Below are positions 46,810 to 58,985 of a stretch of 64,000 bases of DNA, piece after piece. The notes under the pieces were generated by a model, which did no database searches, was not told where the DNA came from, and was given only the letters and a program-made list of their open reading frames with translations. The stretch spans positions 310,001-374,000 of the forward strand of contig NW_019028991.1 in the NCBI RefSeq assembly GCF_002105155.1, given 5' to 3'. Each line of letters opens with the position of its first letter. The stretch's first letter is position 1. This DNA comes from Lobosporangium transversale (taxonomy: Eukaryota; Mortierellomycota; Mortierellomycetes; Mortierellales; Mortierellaceae). The position numbers were made by a program, and so were the translations under genes.

Positions 46810-47544
46810 GCAACTTTTCTGGTTCGCAAAAGGGTATGGAAGCTGACTGGCCTTCGAGTATAGCATCACCAAGCAGAAAAAAAAAACTATATCAACTTCT
46901 TTTCATTTTACAGCTCATTGTCAGCATGCTTTATCTGTGCACTCACCCAACGCACTATCAACGCTCATTGACATGTCATCAATGAGCCAGAAGTGTGGAG
47001 ACTTCTCTCTTCTGACAAAAGGCTTTTTTTTTCTGGGAATGGAAAGATATTTTAAAAATGAAAGCACGGATTCGTGCAATAATGAATTTCTGCGACAATT
47101 CCCCGACCTAAAAATATGGCCGAACGTCCATTTGTTGCCACTAAGACATGTGGCGATGATCATTTGCTTACGCGCCAAGGAAGCATATGCTCATACTTGA
47201 GAATAGCATGCGATTTCTTTATTCAAATGCCCCGCTCTTAAAGATTATCTGTAATATTAACCAATCTTGCTAATATTTCTACTTCCCTTTTTGTTTTTGT
47301 TTTTGTTTTTGTTTTTTGTTTTTTTTTAATGACATTCATTCGCTCTTTCCTACACAGGGTACCAACGTCCGTGGTGAAACTGGTCTCTTTCCTCAAAATT
47401 ACACAACACAGAGTAAGTCCACTCTTGAGGAGTTCTTGCGCATCTCTCTCTATGTGCTTGAGAAGCATGGATGACCGATTTGTCGCTACCATTGCACGAG
47501 GAATGAAACAAAAAATGGATGGAGGGAAGGATAAAAAAGGGCAT

Positions 47545-47576
<32 letters not shown>

Positions 47577-47960
47577 CAATGTTGTACGACAGTAAAATAA
47601 AGGATTAAGAAAGGAAACATTCGGTGCCTAGAATGGGAAACGGCTAACGATGCGCCAATGGTAGCAACAGGCGCTAGGGAGATGAGACGATGAATGTGAT
47701 CTTGCCAATTAACATAAGAGATAAAGAAACCAAGGGAAAGAGAGTGATTGACAAGGGAAGAGTGGGCATAGAGCAAACGGAGGAGCCCTCTTTGTTCTCT
47801 TGTAATCCTTCTCCCTTACATTTACTCAACATTCTGTACAACACCCTATGCTCTTGCTCATTCACTGCTCTTGTGCGTGCTTACAATAGTCAGCATGTGG
47901 ACGATGCTAAAGGGAGGGGTGCAAGGAGCTATTATGACACGGGTTATTATATAAATATGA

Positions 47961-47992
<32 letters not shown>

Positions 47993-50900
47993 CGTGAGCA
48001 CAACGCCTAACTTTTGATATACTCATCTTGTCTTCGCCATAAACTCTAGATCCACCAGAGAAACCTCTCCCCGAAGCCCCGTCAAGCGATTCAAACGCTT
48101 ATGGAAGTAATACTAACTCTGGAGTCGGTAGCAATGACTATAATGGCAATGGGAATAGCAGGAACAATAACCAAAATTATGCAAGCAATATCACCAATAA
48201 TAGCAGCAGCATGGGCCATACAACAGACAACCTTAATAACAATCACAATAACAGCAACATCCGTACACATGAAAGTCAAACCAACTCTAATGTTAGGATG
48301 CTTGCACAACAGAGTCAAAGCAACTACAACAACACCCCCAGTAATGGAAATAACATGTATATTCAACAGAACCCAGTGATTGCAAGCCCATCCGTTGACT
48401 CCACACGAGGTGGATCTCTCAGTGGTGGATCGATTAATGGTGCTCCAACAAGCAAAATCATTGCTCAGAACGTTGAGGAGAGCTTGTCTGACCCACAATT
48501 GGCTGGTCATCCATCAACTTGGTCTATTGATCAAGTAGCTCACTGGTTACGTTGTTGTGGATTCGGTACAGTTGTGTCCAGTTTCATAGGTAAATATATA
48601 CCAATTGGAATGAAATTTACTACTAACGAGTTCAGTACGACGTAGATAATGAAGGAGTAAGATAGAGCTCATAAATAATGGACTTGTTATTTTCATCCCA
48701 CGCAACATAGATAACGAGATTTCGGGTGCCATTCTGTTGGAGCTTAATCTGAACAACCTGAAAGAATTGGATATCACTTCATTCGGAAAACGATTCAACA
48801 TCATAAATGCCATCACATCGTTGAAACAGTTGACAAAGAGCAATCTTGACTCCAAAAACTCTTATGGTGGTCTATCCAACATGTCATCCATGTACAGTGT
48901 TGGTAGCCCCGGCGGCCCAAATATCCCTCCCCGCATGACATCTGCTCCTATCAACGTTCCTGCCAATGGTGTAAACTTGCCTGAGCCGCGTGCTTCTTAC
49001 GACTCAAGGGGTGACTACCTGCGTGACTCTCGGCACAAAGATCTTAGTGATCCTCGGAATGCACCTCTACCACCAGGCCCATCTCATAATGCGCGACTTT
49101 ACCAGCAGATCCATGCTCAGAATCTGGCTTCATCATCACAGCAACCTCTACAAACACTTCCACAACAACAACAGTTTTCAGACTATGACATTCAGGCAGG
49201 CCAACCTCAAAATCGATCTGCTGCCAATCTTGCACGCTCTGATACTTTGGGGTCCGTTATGAGCGGTGCCAGCATCGGAGACTATGGCTCGCCGACTTTA
49301 GTCGATGCACCTAGTCTGAATGGCCAACGTCAGAGCGCAACATCTGCCTTCTCTTCAAACCCGAATCTCCATCGTAGCAATAACCCCTGGGATCGCCATG
49401 CTTCTCGCGCACCTCAGCCACAGATGCCCAGCCCTGTAGCATCGCAGCCACGAGGCGCTCTATCAACCGATTTTGACAATATGGGATATGGTCAACAGCA
49501 ATCGCCCCAGCCACAGCTTCCAATGGACCACTACCCACGGCCAATGGAAGTAAGTAGAAATGCACCAGGCAGCCCCGAAGTGCTTCGTCCCGATCCATAC
49601 TCAAACTCGATGATGTATGAGCAGCCCACCCCCAAGCCTCGCAAATTTCATAATCCAGACACAACAAACCGTCCCCAAAACGGTAAAGCAGATCCTTCAG
49701 ATAAGGTTGTACCCTTAGAGCTGATTGGTAGGCCAGATTATGCAGGTTGGCTCAAGAAACGTGGCGATACCTATCGGACCTGGAAGAGCCGTTGGTTCAT
49801 GTTGAAGGGAGTGACACTGTACTACATGAACTCACCTAAGGATAGTGCTAGCAAAGATTACATCAACTTGGTTGGATACAAGATTATTCAGGATGAGAAC
49901 ATTTATGCAGGCAAGTACTGCTTCAAGGCTGTCCATGAGGACCTCCGGAACTTTTACTTCTATACAGATAGCGAGAGTGACATGAAAGGATGGCTCAAGG
50001 CTCTGATGAAGGTCACGATTGGACGGGACCCTACTGCACCAGTGATCTCCTCCAGTAACATCCCTACAATTCCTTTGCATGTGGCTCGAAAATTGGCTCC
50101 TCGTCCTCCCTCTCCTTCGAGGCGTGTAAATCGTAATCTTGGGGCTAATGGGCAGCCGATTCATTCTCAGCAGCTGCAAAAATTACAATATGATCAAGGT
50201 TTTCAACAACAGAAGCAGCTATTGCAACAGCAGATGCAACAGTTGCAGCAGTCCTCTCAGCCTCAGCCCAGGTCGTCCCATCAGCAGCAGCAGTTGTTGG
50301 ACTATGATGACCATGATTCAGATGGTGAGGGTTACCATCCTAATGACTATAGCAACAACCATCCCGGTAATATTCCTCAAAAGAATGGTGATGAGAAACG
50401 TATTGCTGAGCATCCTGAAAGCCCCGTCTTGCAAAGTCTTTCAGTAGATCAGCAGCGCCATAGCTTTGTGCACTCAGACCAACGGGATGGGGACGATGAT
50501 CCATGGAGAGATGAGGATGGCGAAGGATTTGGGCATCAACAAAAGCAACAACAGCAGCAGCAGCAGCAACAGCAGCAGGAGTTGAAATATTTGCGTCCTG
50601 ATAGCGAGTTGGACTCGTTCCGACAGCCTAAAGATGTGTCGCAACCAAAGATACAAGAGCAAGAACCTCTTCCCATAAATACTCGTTGGACTCAGGAGCA
50701 ATATGTCGAGTGGATAAACCGCCATCTGCCTAGTACTGTGGAGCCAGTCTCAGACATGACTCAATCTCTTCGGTCGGGCGTAGTCCTTGTACGCCTGATC
50801 GAACAACTCTCAGGGGAAACAGTTGATAAGAGAGTCCCTAATGCGACCTACACGTTACAGATGCTGGAGAATTTATTGACGGCATTCAAGTTTATGGATC

Positions 50901-51355
50901 GCGTCGGGGTTTCAACCGACGGATATACTGTTAAGGATGTTTTTAACGGCAATGAAGAGAAGATTGCATTTATGTTTGAGGCTATTCGAGCCAGATTCCC
51001 AGAGAATACTCCATCTGGCCCTAATCCAACTGGTACGAATAGCAATGCCAGCGCCTCATCTGTATCCACTTTGCATCAGCAGCAGCAGCAGCTCTCAGCA
51101 TCTAGTTCACTCTCGACATTGAATGCCTCAGTGGCCCCCGCATCATCACTTCCACCTCTGCCTAATGGGCCAAGTAAAGGATCTCCTGTCCCAAAGATGA
51201 ACGGTCGTGCGAGCCCTGCTGTGATGAACAACAACTCTGGTCGATCTCCTTTGATTGGCAATGCTAATACTCCGCGAATGCAAATTCAGCATATTGGAGA
51301 CGAATCTGAGTATGAGGCCCTGTACGATGAAGCAGCTCGTAGCACCATCTCTTAA
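46605..51355 (+). CDS. Boi-like polarity protein with SH3, SAM, PH and CH domains
   Basis: Four exons, 46605-46730, 47358-47412, 48050-48589 and 48711-51355, give 1121 residues with matching phases. The SH3 domain (about 1-58) has AIHNFEAEAEDEISF, DGWWEGTN and GLFPQNY. The SAM domain (about 218-280) starts WSIDQVAHWLRCCGF and crosses the last splice. The PH domain (about 583-672) has GWLKKRGDTYRTWKSRWF and the closing MKGWLKALMKV. So far this is the yeast Boi1/Boi2 layout, which links Cdc42/Rho3 signalling, lipids and exocytosis at growth sites. Near residues 896-1000 follows a calponin-homology-like domain (WTQEQYVEWINRHL, LRSGVVLVRLIEQLSGE, NLLTAFKFMDRVGV), which Boi1/2 of yeast lack. The long linkers are Pro/Gln/Ser-rich with a Gln run at 50541-50579. 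Introns 1 and 2 are each about 630 bp, far longer than usual here, and flank a 55 bp exon that completes the SH3. Confidence 0.88.
47281..47327. repeat. TTTTTG tandem repeat in intron
   Basis: About five copies of GTTTTT(T) shortly upstream of the acceptor of intron 1 of the SH3-SAM-PH-CH gene. Confidence 0.8.
50541..50579 (+). repeat. CAG/CAA repeat coding for polyglutamine
   Basis: About 13 CAG/CAA codons in a row between the PH and CH domains of the Boi-like protein. Confidence 0.9.
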
Positions 51356-51651
51356 AGGAAGACGCAAAGAAAAACCGTAATGGGCCTCTTTCTCACATCC
51401 ACATTTATTTACACAGACCTTTACATTCACATATTTATTGTTTATTTCCCTTCACGCACACATTTACATGTGTCAACAAAAAAAAAAAAAAAAGAAAAGT
51501 AATATTAATATTAACTAATAAGCACAAAAAGTAAATAGATAATATAATAATAAAATAATAATGATAAGGACAATGCATTTATTTTTTTATTTTACTTTTT
51601 TGATCCTATTACGTTCGATTTTTATAACAACATTTGTTTCTTTGTTTCTTT

Positions 51652-54600
51652 CTAATATCCTCCAAATCCGCTCATTCCAGTCTGTTGAGGCATCATCATT
51701 CCCATGCCTATACCAGTCTGCTGAGGCATCAATCCTGTAGGACCTGCAGTAATCATCCTAGCGGTGCCTAGTCCGCCTGGCCCTAAAATAGGAGTGTTCT
51801 CTGCATTACTCCTTGCCTTGGCCTCCTTGGCCAATTCCTCTTCATGAGCCTTCTCCAACTTGTCAACTTTGTTGACATACTCTCGAGTAAACTGAACCAT
51901 ATAAGGCATAGCAAAATCAGTCAAGCCGTGTCTCCAAGCCAACTCCAAGACCACATCAGGACGCACAAGATCGTAACAAATATACAAGCAAGCTGCAAAG
52001 CATTCCTTGTTGCCACTTTCCACAAAGTACTGCAACAATTCTTCTGCAACAGCTGTATCATTCGATTCTGCAGCAGTCTCCATCGCATCTTTATAAAGTC
52101 GATCCTGCTTTGACAAAGTCATGGACTGGCGCCATCTCTTGTTACGCTTATACAAGTGAGCTGCAATCCTCCTGAACTCAAGCAGCTCATGACCCTCCAA
52201 TCGTTGTGCCAGTGCAATGTTATCAAAGTTGTTGTTCGTATCAACCGACTTGCGAAGTCGTTCATAATCCTCTTCCTCAATCAACAAATCGTGGTATGCA
52301 CTGTTGACCACCTGACTGTTGACAGTAGCCTGAACAGAGACCAAATACTCTCGAATCAATGGCAAGTTGTCAGACTTTTGGAACATCTGAATGACTCGGT
52401 TATGATCAATTCTAGGAATCATTACTGCCAACAGCTCATTCAACAACATAGGCTGCTCATCCAGATAGAAGCGCAATGCCTTGTAATAAATCTCCAGATT
52501 TGATACCTTCACTACCACCTCCTTGAACGCTCCGTGCTCCCATGCGTCCGCTGCATGCTTCATCATTGTAATTGCTGCATTGTCGTACTCGTCATAGTGA
52601 ACATACAAGAAGACCAGCTCGGTCCACAGATGAGCTTCCTCACAAGCTCTGATGACCTTGGGAATGTTGATACGAGACCAAAAGATCTTGAGGTGCTCCA
52701 TCATTCGCTCAGGCTTATAGCGCGCATAAAGGATTGCCAATTCTGTAAACATACCCATGTGAGCACGCTCCAATCCCAGACCAGCCTCCAACAATGCCAT
52801 TAACGCATCAAAGTAGCCCTGATGCTCGTACAAGCGAATCAAGTCCTCCAGTTCTTCTGGGTGAACAACTAACGACAGACCGCAGACCTGGGCTAACCGA
52901 AACTCCTTGCGCTCAATACATGCTGCATGAACATCCTTCCAAACCTTAGTGCTGTTGGCCTTGCGAGCCCCATCAACAGCGGCTTGGTATTCTCCCAAGT
53001 GCACCAAAGTGGTCGAGAGACGAGCCCAGTTCGAAATGCTAGAGTACAAGATCTTGGCGGGACCATACATCTTTTCTTCGTAGCACCGATCTCCAATCTC
53101 CTGAACCTGAGCAACATGGGGTCCGTTCAGCAACTCCTCCATATCCGCAATGCGACCAGTCTTTGCAAATGCAAACAAAAGCTCACTCTCAATCAGAGGC
53201 TCTCGAGATAGTTTCCTTGCCATCTGGAGATATCGAACCAGATCCTCATACTTGTCTGCCCTTGAAGCCAACGTAATGACCTCCGCATGGTTGGTTGGGT
53301 CATTAGCACGGATGTAAGAGTCGATCGCTTCCTTGATACGCATACCATCTAGCTGTGCCTTTCCAAGTCGGCTCCATACCTCAGGGACATCAGTCTTTTC
53401 TGCATATTCGTATGCTCGATCAATGCTTCCGATATGCTCAATCAATACATTGATCGCACTGGCATGGACATTATGCTTTTTGTAGATCACGAATGCTTCC
53501 TCATACAATCCACCTCGGATCGCATGCTCTGCAATATCGGGTGCATCAAAATTGTCAAGTCGGTTGATAAAGTCCATGACCTTGCCCTTTTCGGCCTGGA
53601 TTGCTGTCAGAATCAATAGGTTTTGAAGGTTGCGGTTATCACTGAATGCAGAGCTTTCGAGAATAATCTTCTCCAGCAACTCAATCAGCTCGTTAGGAAG
53701 GTATGCAGCCATAAACGCCTTGACAGTAATCGAGACATCTTCAGGATCCTGAGTCTCTGGAAGTGCAGTGGCGACAATTTGATCAATCAAGGCACGACGA
53801 CTAGGGTTGTCATTGCTAAGAACATGAGCCCAAAGATTTTGGTCGCGACGCTTGACAAGGTAGCGAGCCTGATGCTTAAACATCGAGTTGTTGTTGGTGA
53901 TCTCAATCAATTCAATATCACATTGACCTCTCTCATATGCAATGAACGCAAGGTAAGGATCACGCTTCTCACAGTATTTTCCAATCGTTCGCGAATCGTA
54001 GTACTAATATTTTTGTTGAAAAAAGAAAGAAAAAAGATCAGTATGAGAGGCAACATTGTATAATTTGTGGAACAATGACATTATAAACAATGCATCTTCT
54101 TACAGCATTATTCCTGAGGAAAGGTTCTGGATTGTTATTGCTGTCAATATAAATCTTGGCAATAGCATTATAAACCTCTGGATCCTGGCTACCCTCGTTG
54201 ACCTTGGCCTCAAGCCAGGGCAAGAGCAACTTCAGACGATTACGCTTTTCAGTCTGATCCACTAACTCGGCAACAGGCATATTGCCACGAACGGACATCA
54301 GCAAGCTCTTGATCACATTCTCGTCACACCCAACATCCAGCAATGCACCAATGACGGCTGGAGTCCTGGAGGGATTAACCTTCTGAACGTATGTTTCAAT
54401 GTACTTTGAGAGATTATTGTGATACAAATACAACACTAAATCATGGACAAAGTCGAAGCGATCGCAGACAATGATCAAAGGCAGCTGGTCTGACAACTGA
54501 GCGTCCTTGAGGAAGTTCTTCACTCTTTCGGGATTGAAGTAGTTGTTCTCACGACAAATGCGTTCGACCTCCTTGATTTGACCAGTTCTACTGGCAGCCT

Positions 54601-57585
54601 CAATGTACTTGTAAACCACCTCAGGATCTTGACTCAAGTTAACAATGGAACCAAGGTAATGATAGAGACCTTCAAATGTCTTGTACGACTCGAATAATTC
54701 AATGAGCTTGTTAGTACCAAGTTGATCGGAATACTTGGTGGCAACCTGAACCACAAGCTGAAGGTTCTGTCTCATGTTGACATTCAACATCTCACGCAAG
54801 CATTCCATTGAGTGTTCAACTGACAAACGGCCAAAATACGACACTACCCAATCGGGAGTCAAGAGATGCGTATGGACTAGAACACGCTTAATGTCCGAGA
54901 TCTCGGTGTAGTGCTCCAATGCTCTCTGATAAAGACCAGCCTTCTCGCACATGGAAGCAACGGATGCTCGGTCATAGTGTGTGAACATCTCGTTGCCCAA
55001 GATGGCATCAGCAACTTGTGGGGCTTGCATCAGGTTCATCTCTAGCAAGCGCGTTTGGAGGTGAGCGTGCTGGGGCAAGTTGTCCTTGAGCGCCTCCAAG
55101 AGGAAGGCAGTGGCCTGCTGGACCATGCTTTGCGACATGAATACATCGACAATCTTCTCCAAGTCAACAAGAGGCCCATCCTTGTTCGTGGCCAAGAGCG
55201 TTGCAAACTGCGTGCCATTCTCGGGATCCATACGCATGATATGCTGAAGTAGAACAGGGTAATCAGGGGTATAGCCGACTTTTTCGGCATAAAGAATGAT
55301 CTTGGGGTATTGCTTTGTCTCTGCAAAACAGGCGATGACCTTGTTAGGCACATTGGCACGCAAATACACTGAGAGAGCAAGCGTTGTGTCATGTTGTTTG
55401 ACAATATCTCCAAGTTCCTCACTACATTCCAGCTTATCCTCTTTCAGCCACTTCTCCAACAGCTGCTTACGACCCTGAGCGAGCACAGGCTTTGCTAGTT
55501 CTAAAGATTCGTATTTGTTGAGCTCACCCTTCTCCAAAAGGATACCAAAGTATTGAAGAATTGGAGGCACTCCACCAGGGACAGACAAGTGCTTAAACCT
55601 CTCAATAGTCTCAGATGTACGCAAAATACCCTATGTTTCAGGAATAATAGGAAGAAAGTAATGAGAAATTGAAATTGTAGGATGCCAAAAAAAACTTTTT
55701 TTTTTCTTTTTTTCCTATCGCCACCTACCCTTGGTGAATTTGCAGCCATTTTAGCAGCTGAGGCATAGTCACCAGACTGGAAGAGCTGTTGGAAACGTTG
55801 CCTATAAAGATCGTCTGCGCCAGGCAAACCACTGCGGGAGGCAATTTTGAGAGCCAGCTCAGCGTTACCTAGCGTTTGGACAATATAAGGAACCAGGTTG
55901 TCCTCATCGACGCTTACAGAGAGTACTTGACCTTTGCGGTTGACACCAATAACTCCGCTGGTACTCTCATGCTCCGCTGTCACAAAGATAGTCTCTCCAC
56001 TGATACGGTTCATATAAATACATGTGCCCGTTTCAAGATCATAGAGGTGAATGAACCCGAATTTGGTGACAAGGAAGATAATGCCATATTTTTGGCTGAT
56101 CTGCATTGCAACTGGGAAATCAGCACTTGCTTCTGGGGGAAAGTAGACATCAACAGCTTTTTTAGCAAACGCTGGATTGCCTTCCTTGTGATCGACCTCT
56201 ACGATATGAAGCTAAAAGATATATTTAATTATAAGGCAAAAAAAAAAAAAAGTTGTTATTTTGATGTTTCCATTAATTTTGGTCCAACATCATTTTGAAA
56301 AAGAAGTAAAATCAGTACCTTGGCGCCAGTAGCAGAGCGGACAGCAAAAGAGAACAACTTGGTCGGTGAGTTGCTACCGTCCAACTTGAGTTCGGCGAAA
56401 GCAGCAACGTGACCCTCAATGGTCTGACTAACTCCACGTTCTTTCGAATAAAGCTGCATAGCACCTACAACACGACCAGCCTAGAAGAAATAAAAATAAA
56501 TATAAAAAAACACAGCTAGGTTAACGTAATTGGTTTTGATGTTTCCTTCCTACTCAATATTTTTCATTTCAGCTTGATCGATTCTTCTAAATTCTCACAA
56601 AAAGAGTGTGTGAAATACCAAACTCCATAATCATTTTGAAGATTAGAAAAACTCACCTGGGACGAAATGCCAACAAGAACCATCCACTTCCCATCCGAGT
56701 TAACTCGGTAATTGAGGATCTGATTTCCATTCAAATTAGGCTGACGATCGAAGACCTTGATGGGTGGTTGTGACTCATCCTCCATGGACCAGTGATAGAC
56801 TGAATGAACAGTGACAAGAGCCAGCGCTTTTGGAGAAATCCACTTCCAGAACTGGACCTCTTCATCCATTAAGTGCGACTTTACTTTGCTCCCCATTTCA
56901 AGGTTGAAAATCTGGAGTTGTTTTTGGGCTACAATACAAAATAATTTTGATTTTTTTGTTTGTTTGTTAGATTGAGGGCGGCTGAACCGATTCTGCAACG
57001 TGGCAATGGAATTATATAGCGATGATAAATGTTGATTTTTTTTTTAAAAAAAAAAAAAGGCATTGTGGGGTAGGCACCACTTTTCTTGGATTGCTTTTAT
57101 TTTAGACATCGATAATGTACCTTTGAGCGCGATGACCTTGCTAACTGGATTCATGATAGCTGAATCAGCAGTGATAGGACGACGGAGCACATTGTTAGGG
57201 TCGTTCAAGTCAATGATAAGGACCATGTTCCGCTCGCCTGTCGTATCGCGTACGCAGATGAACCTGTCAGATTCTAGTGTGAGTGTGTTAAAAGCAATGC
57301 TGGCTGCATTGACGCCCAAATTTTGAAGCTACGACGCCATGTTGGAAGAAAGGAAAAGAAAAAAAAGGACAGAATAGGAAATTAGGAAATTAGGAAATTA
57401 GGAATTTATAGATGCGAATTGTGTCAATAGACATTCCTTCATCCAATCAAGAGAGCCACCTCATTGACTTTTATTCATGATTGCGTGCGATGAAGCAACA
57501 AAGAAATATATGGTTTGATGGTAAAAAAAAAAGTGATTTTTACCTGGACATGCTCTTGAAAGCGGATGGGCAGTGCTTCTGCCAT
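51652..57585 (-). CDS. CHC1: Clathrin heavy chain
   Basis: Seven minus-strand exons, 57585-57544, 57328-57121, 56928-56657, 56480-56319, 56211-55729, 55630-54104 and 54003-51652, give 1681 residues (human 1675) with matching phases. It begins [20 protein letters not shown]. The N-terminal seven-bladed propeller that binds adaptors covers about residues 1-350, followed by the linker and the repeating alpha-helical CHCR legs. Hallmark blocks are [58 protein letters not shown]-like [16 protein letters not shown] and [18 protein letters not shown]. The C-terminal tail ends with Met/Gly-rich MPQQTG repeats, a variation on the usual flexible trimerisation tail. It forms the triskelion of coated vesicles at the plasma membrane, Golgi and endosomes. 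It is divergent from MRPS8 with 481 bp between starts. Confidence 0.97.
57372..57406. repeat. GGAAATTA tandem repeat
   Basis: Four copies of an AGGAAATT-type unit in the first intron of the clathrin heavy chain gene. Confidence 0.8.
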
Positions 57586-58066
57586 GGTGGTAAGAATGTG
57601 TGTGTGTGTTTGTTATTAGCACTGATTAGCCTGCTTTTTGACCTTTTTATCTATCTATTCTTCTACAAGGCTGAAGTGACCAAGCGAGTCGTTGCTCGTT
57701 ATGTATAGGAGTGGGCGTACGAAGATGAGGCGAGAGATGACGGGGAAACAAGAAAAAGCACTGCTGGTAGAAAAAGGGAGATGATGGGAAGGATGGAAGA
57801 ATAGTTGAATGGAGTATTTAAATACACACGCCCCGATGTAAGTTCTTACGCGACTGCTCCTGTTCCAATTGTTCCTTTGGAGAATTTCAGTTTTCGAAGA
57901 TGGGCATGCACGTGACAAATTGCGCATAGCCAAGCCACAGCACAGATAACATTTCAAAGGCAAAGCACTGTTTGTTCCCTGCACTTAAACTTTGCTGATC
58001 AAAATCATCTAGAGGCGAAGAATCGGAACATTTCATTTCTTCGTATCAACATTCCCCCATTTAAGC
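57586..58066. promoter_or_regulatory. Divergent promoter, CHC1 and MRPS8
   Basis: 481 bp shared by the starts of clathrin heavy chain (minus) and mitochondrial uS8m (plus). It should carry both core promoters. No specific binding motif is asserted, and no gene lies within. Confidence 0.5.
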
Positions 58067-58528
58067 ATGCCTCGCCACTACGATCTCTGCGCCCGTGTGC
58101 AAAATGGATTTCGTGCTCGCCTTCGTAAAATCGCTGTTCCGGATACAAAAATGAACTTGGCGATCGCCAATGTGCTTTACAAGGAAGGTTTCATTGCTGG
58201 TGTTGCCCGTGGTGACCATACTCAACCCGATACTACCTATGTCCCTACGACCCCTGATAACATCGCCACGCGTCGTTTGTGGCTCGAACTCAAGTATGTC
58301 AATGATGAACCTGTTCTCAAGAAGATGACCGCTGTCAGCAAACCATCCAAGAAGGTTGTTATGAAGGTTCAGGAACTTCAGAATTTGGCTGCCGGAAACC
58401 GCTCACAATTCATCAAGGGCCTTCAACCAGGAGAAATCGCTATCCTCACCACGAACTACGGCGTCTTGGAGCTTAGGGATGCTTTGGAAAAGGGCGCAGG
58501 AGGTGAAGTCTTGTGCAGAGCTATTTAA
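58067..58528 (+). CDS. MRPS8: Mitochondrial small-subunit ribosomal protein uS8m
   Basis: A single exon of 153 residues beginning MPRHYDLCARVQNGFRARL. It is a full-length uS8 of the mitochondrial type: the N-terminal half carries IANVLYKEGFIAGVARGD, a linker has Lys-rich SKPSKKVVMKVQEL, and the C-terminal half ends GEIAILTTNYGVLELRDAL, then GGEVLCRAI, which matches the uS8 signature (ILTT..GV...REA....GGE.L). It binds the central domain of the small mitochondrial rRNA. No separate presequence is seen, as in yeast Mrps8. The lack of introns contrasts with most neighbours. Confidence 0.95.
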   Translation: MPRHYDLCARVQNGFRARLRKIAVPDTKMNLAIANVLYKEGFIAGVARGDHTQPDTTYVPTTPDNIATRRLWLELKYVNDEPVLKKMTAVSKPSKKVVMKVQELQNLAAGNRSQFIKGLQPGEIAILTTNYGVLELRDALEKGAGGEVLCRAI

Positions 58529-58985
58529 GCCAGTCAAAATAAAAAAAAACTGAGCAGAAGGAGCGGAGCGAATATAAAAAATAAAAAATAATAAAAAAAG
58601 GAAAAGGGGGTGGGGAGGAGACATGGGGGTTGTGAGGAAAGCTGAGCCGTTAGACATGTATATTATACACAATAAATTAACTCATTGCATTACATCTTTA
58701 TATCTTTCTGTTTCATTGTATTGACAACTCGATAACTTGATCTGATATGCATGTTGTCTGTGCGGTGTTTAATAAGTGGTAGTGACTGTTTGAGCGAACA
58801 AGCAAATTCACAAAGAACAAAGCTGGTTCCTGTTTGGACGTTTTTTCTTCCTTGCTCGCTCTTTCGCTCTGACTTCATTCTTTCCTCCATCTACTTTTTT
58901 TTTTTTTTTTTTTTTCCTTCCCTCATTCACCATTCCTTCTCTCAAACCCAAGACATTCTTCGCTGTCGTCGCCGTTATCCTGGTC
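58529..58985. other. Intergenic, MRPS8 to TBC gene
   Basis: 457 bp including an AATAAA at about 58670 and a poly-T tract at about 58897-58915 in the leader of the TBC gene. No gene seen. Confidence 0.6.

Noticed and set aside
46937-47200. Independent small gene in the Boi-like intron 1
   Set aside because: The frame is open, but composition and start context are weak and it has no known motif; it is noted only as intron content.
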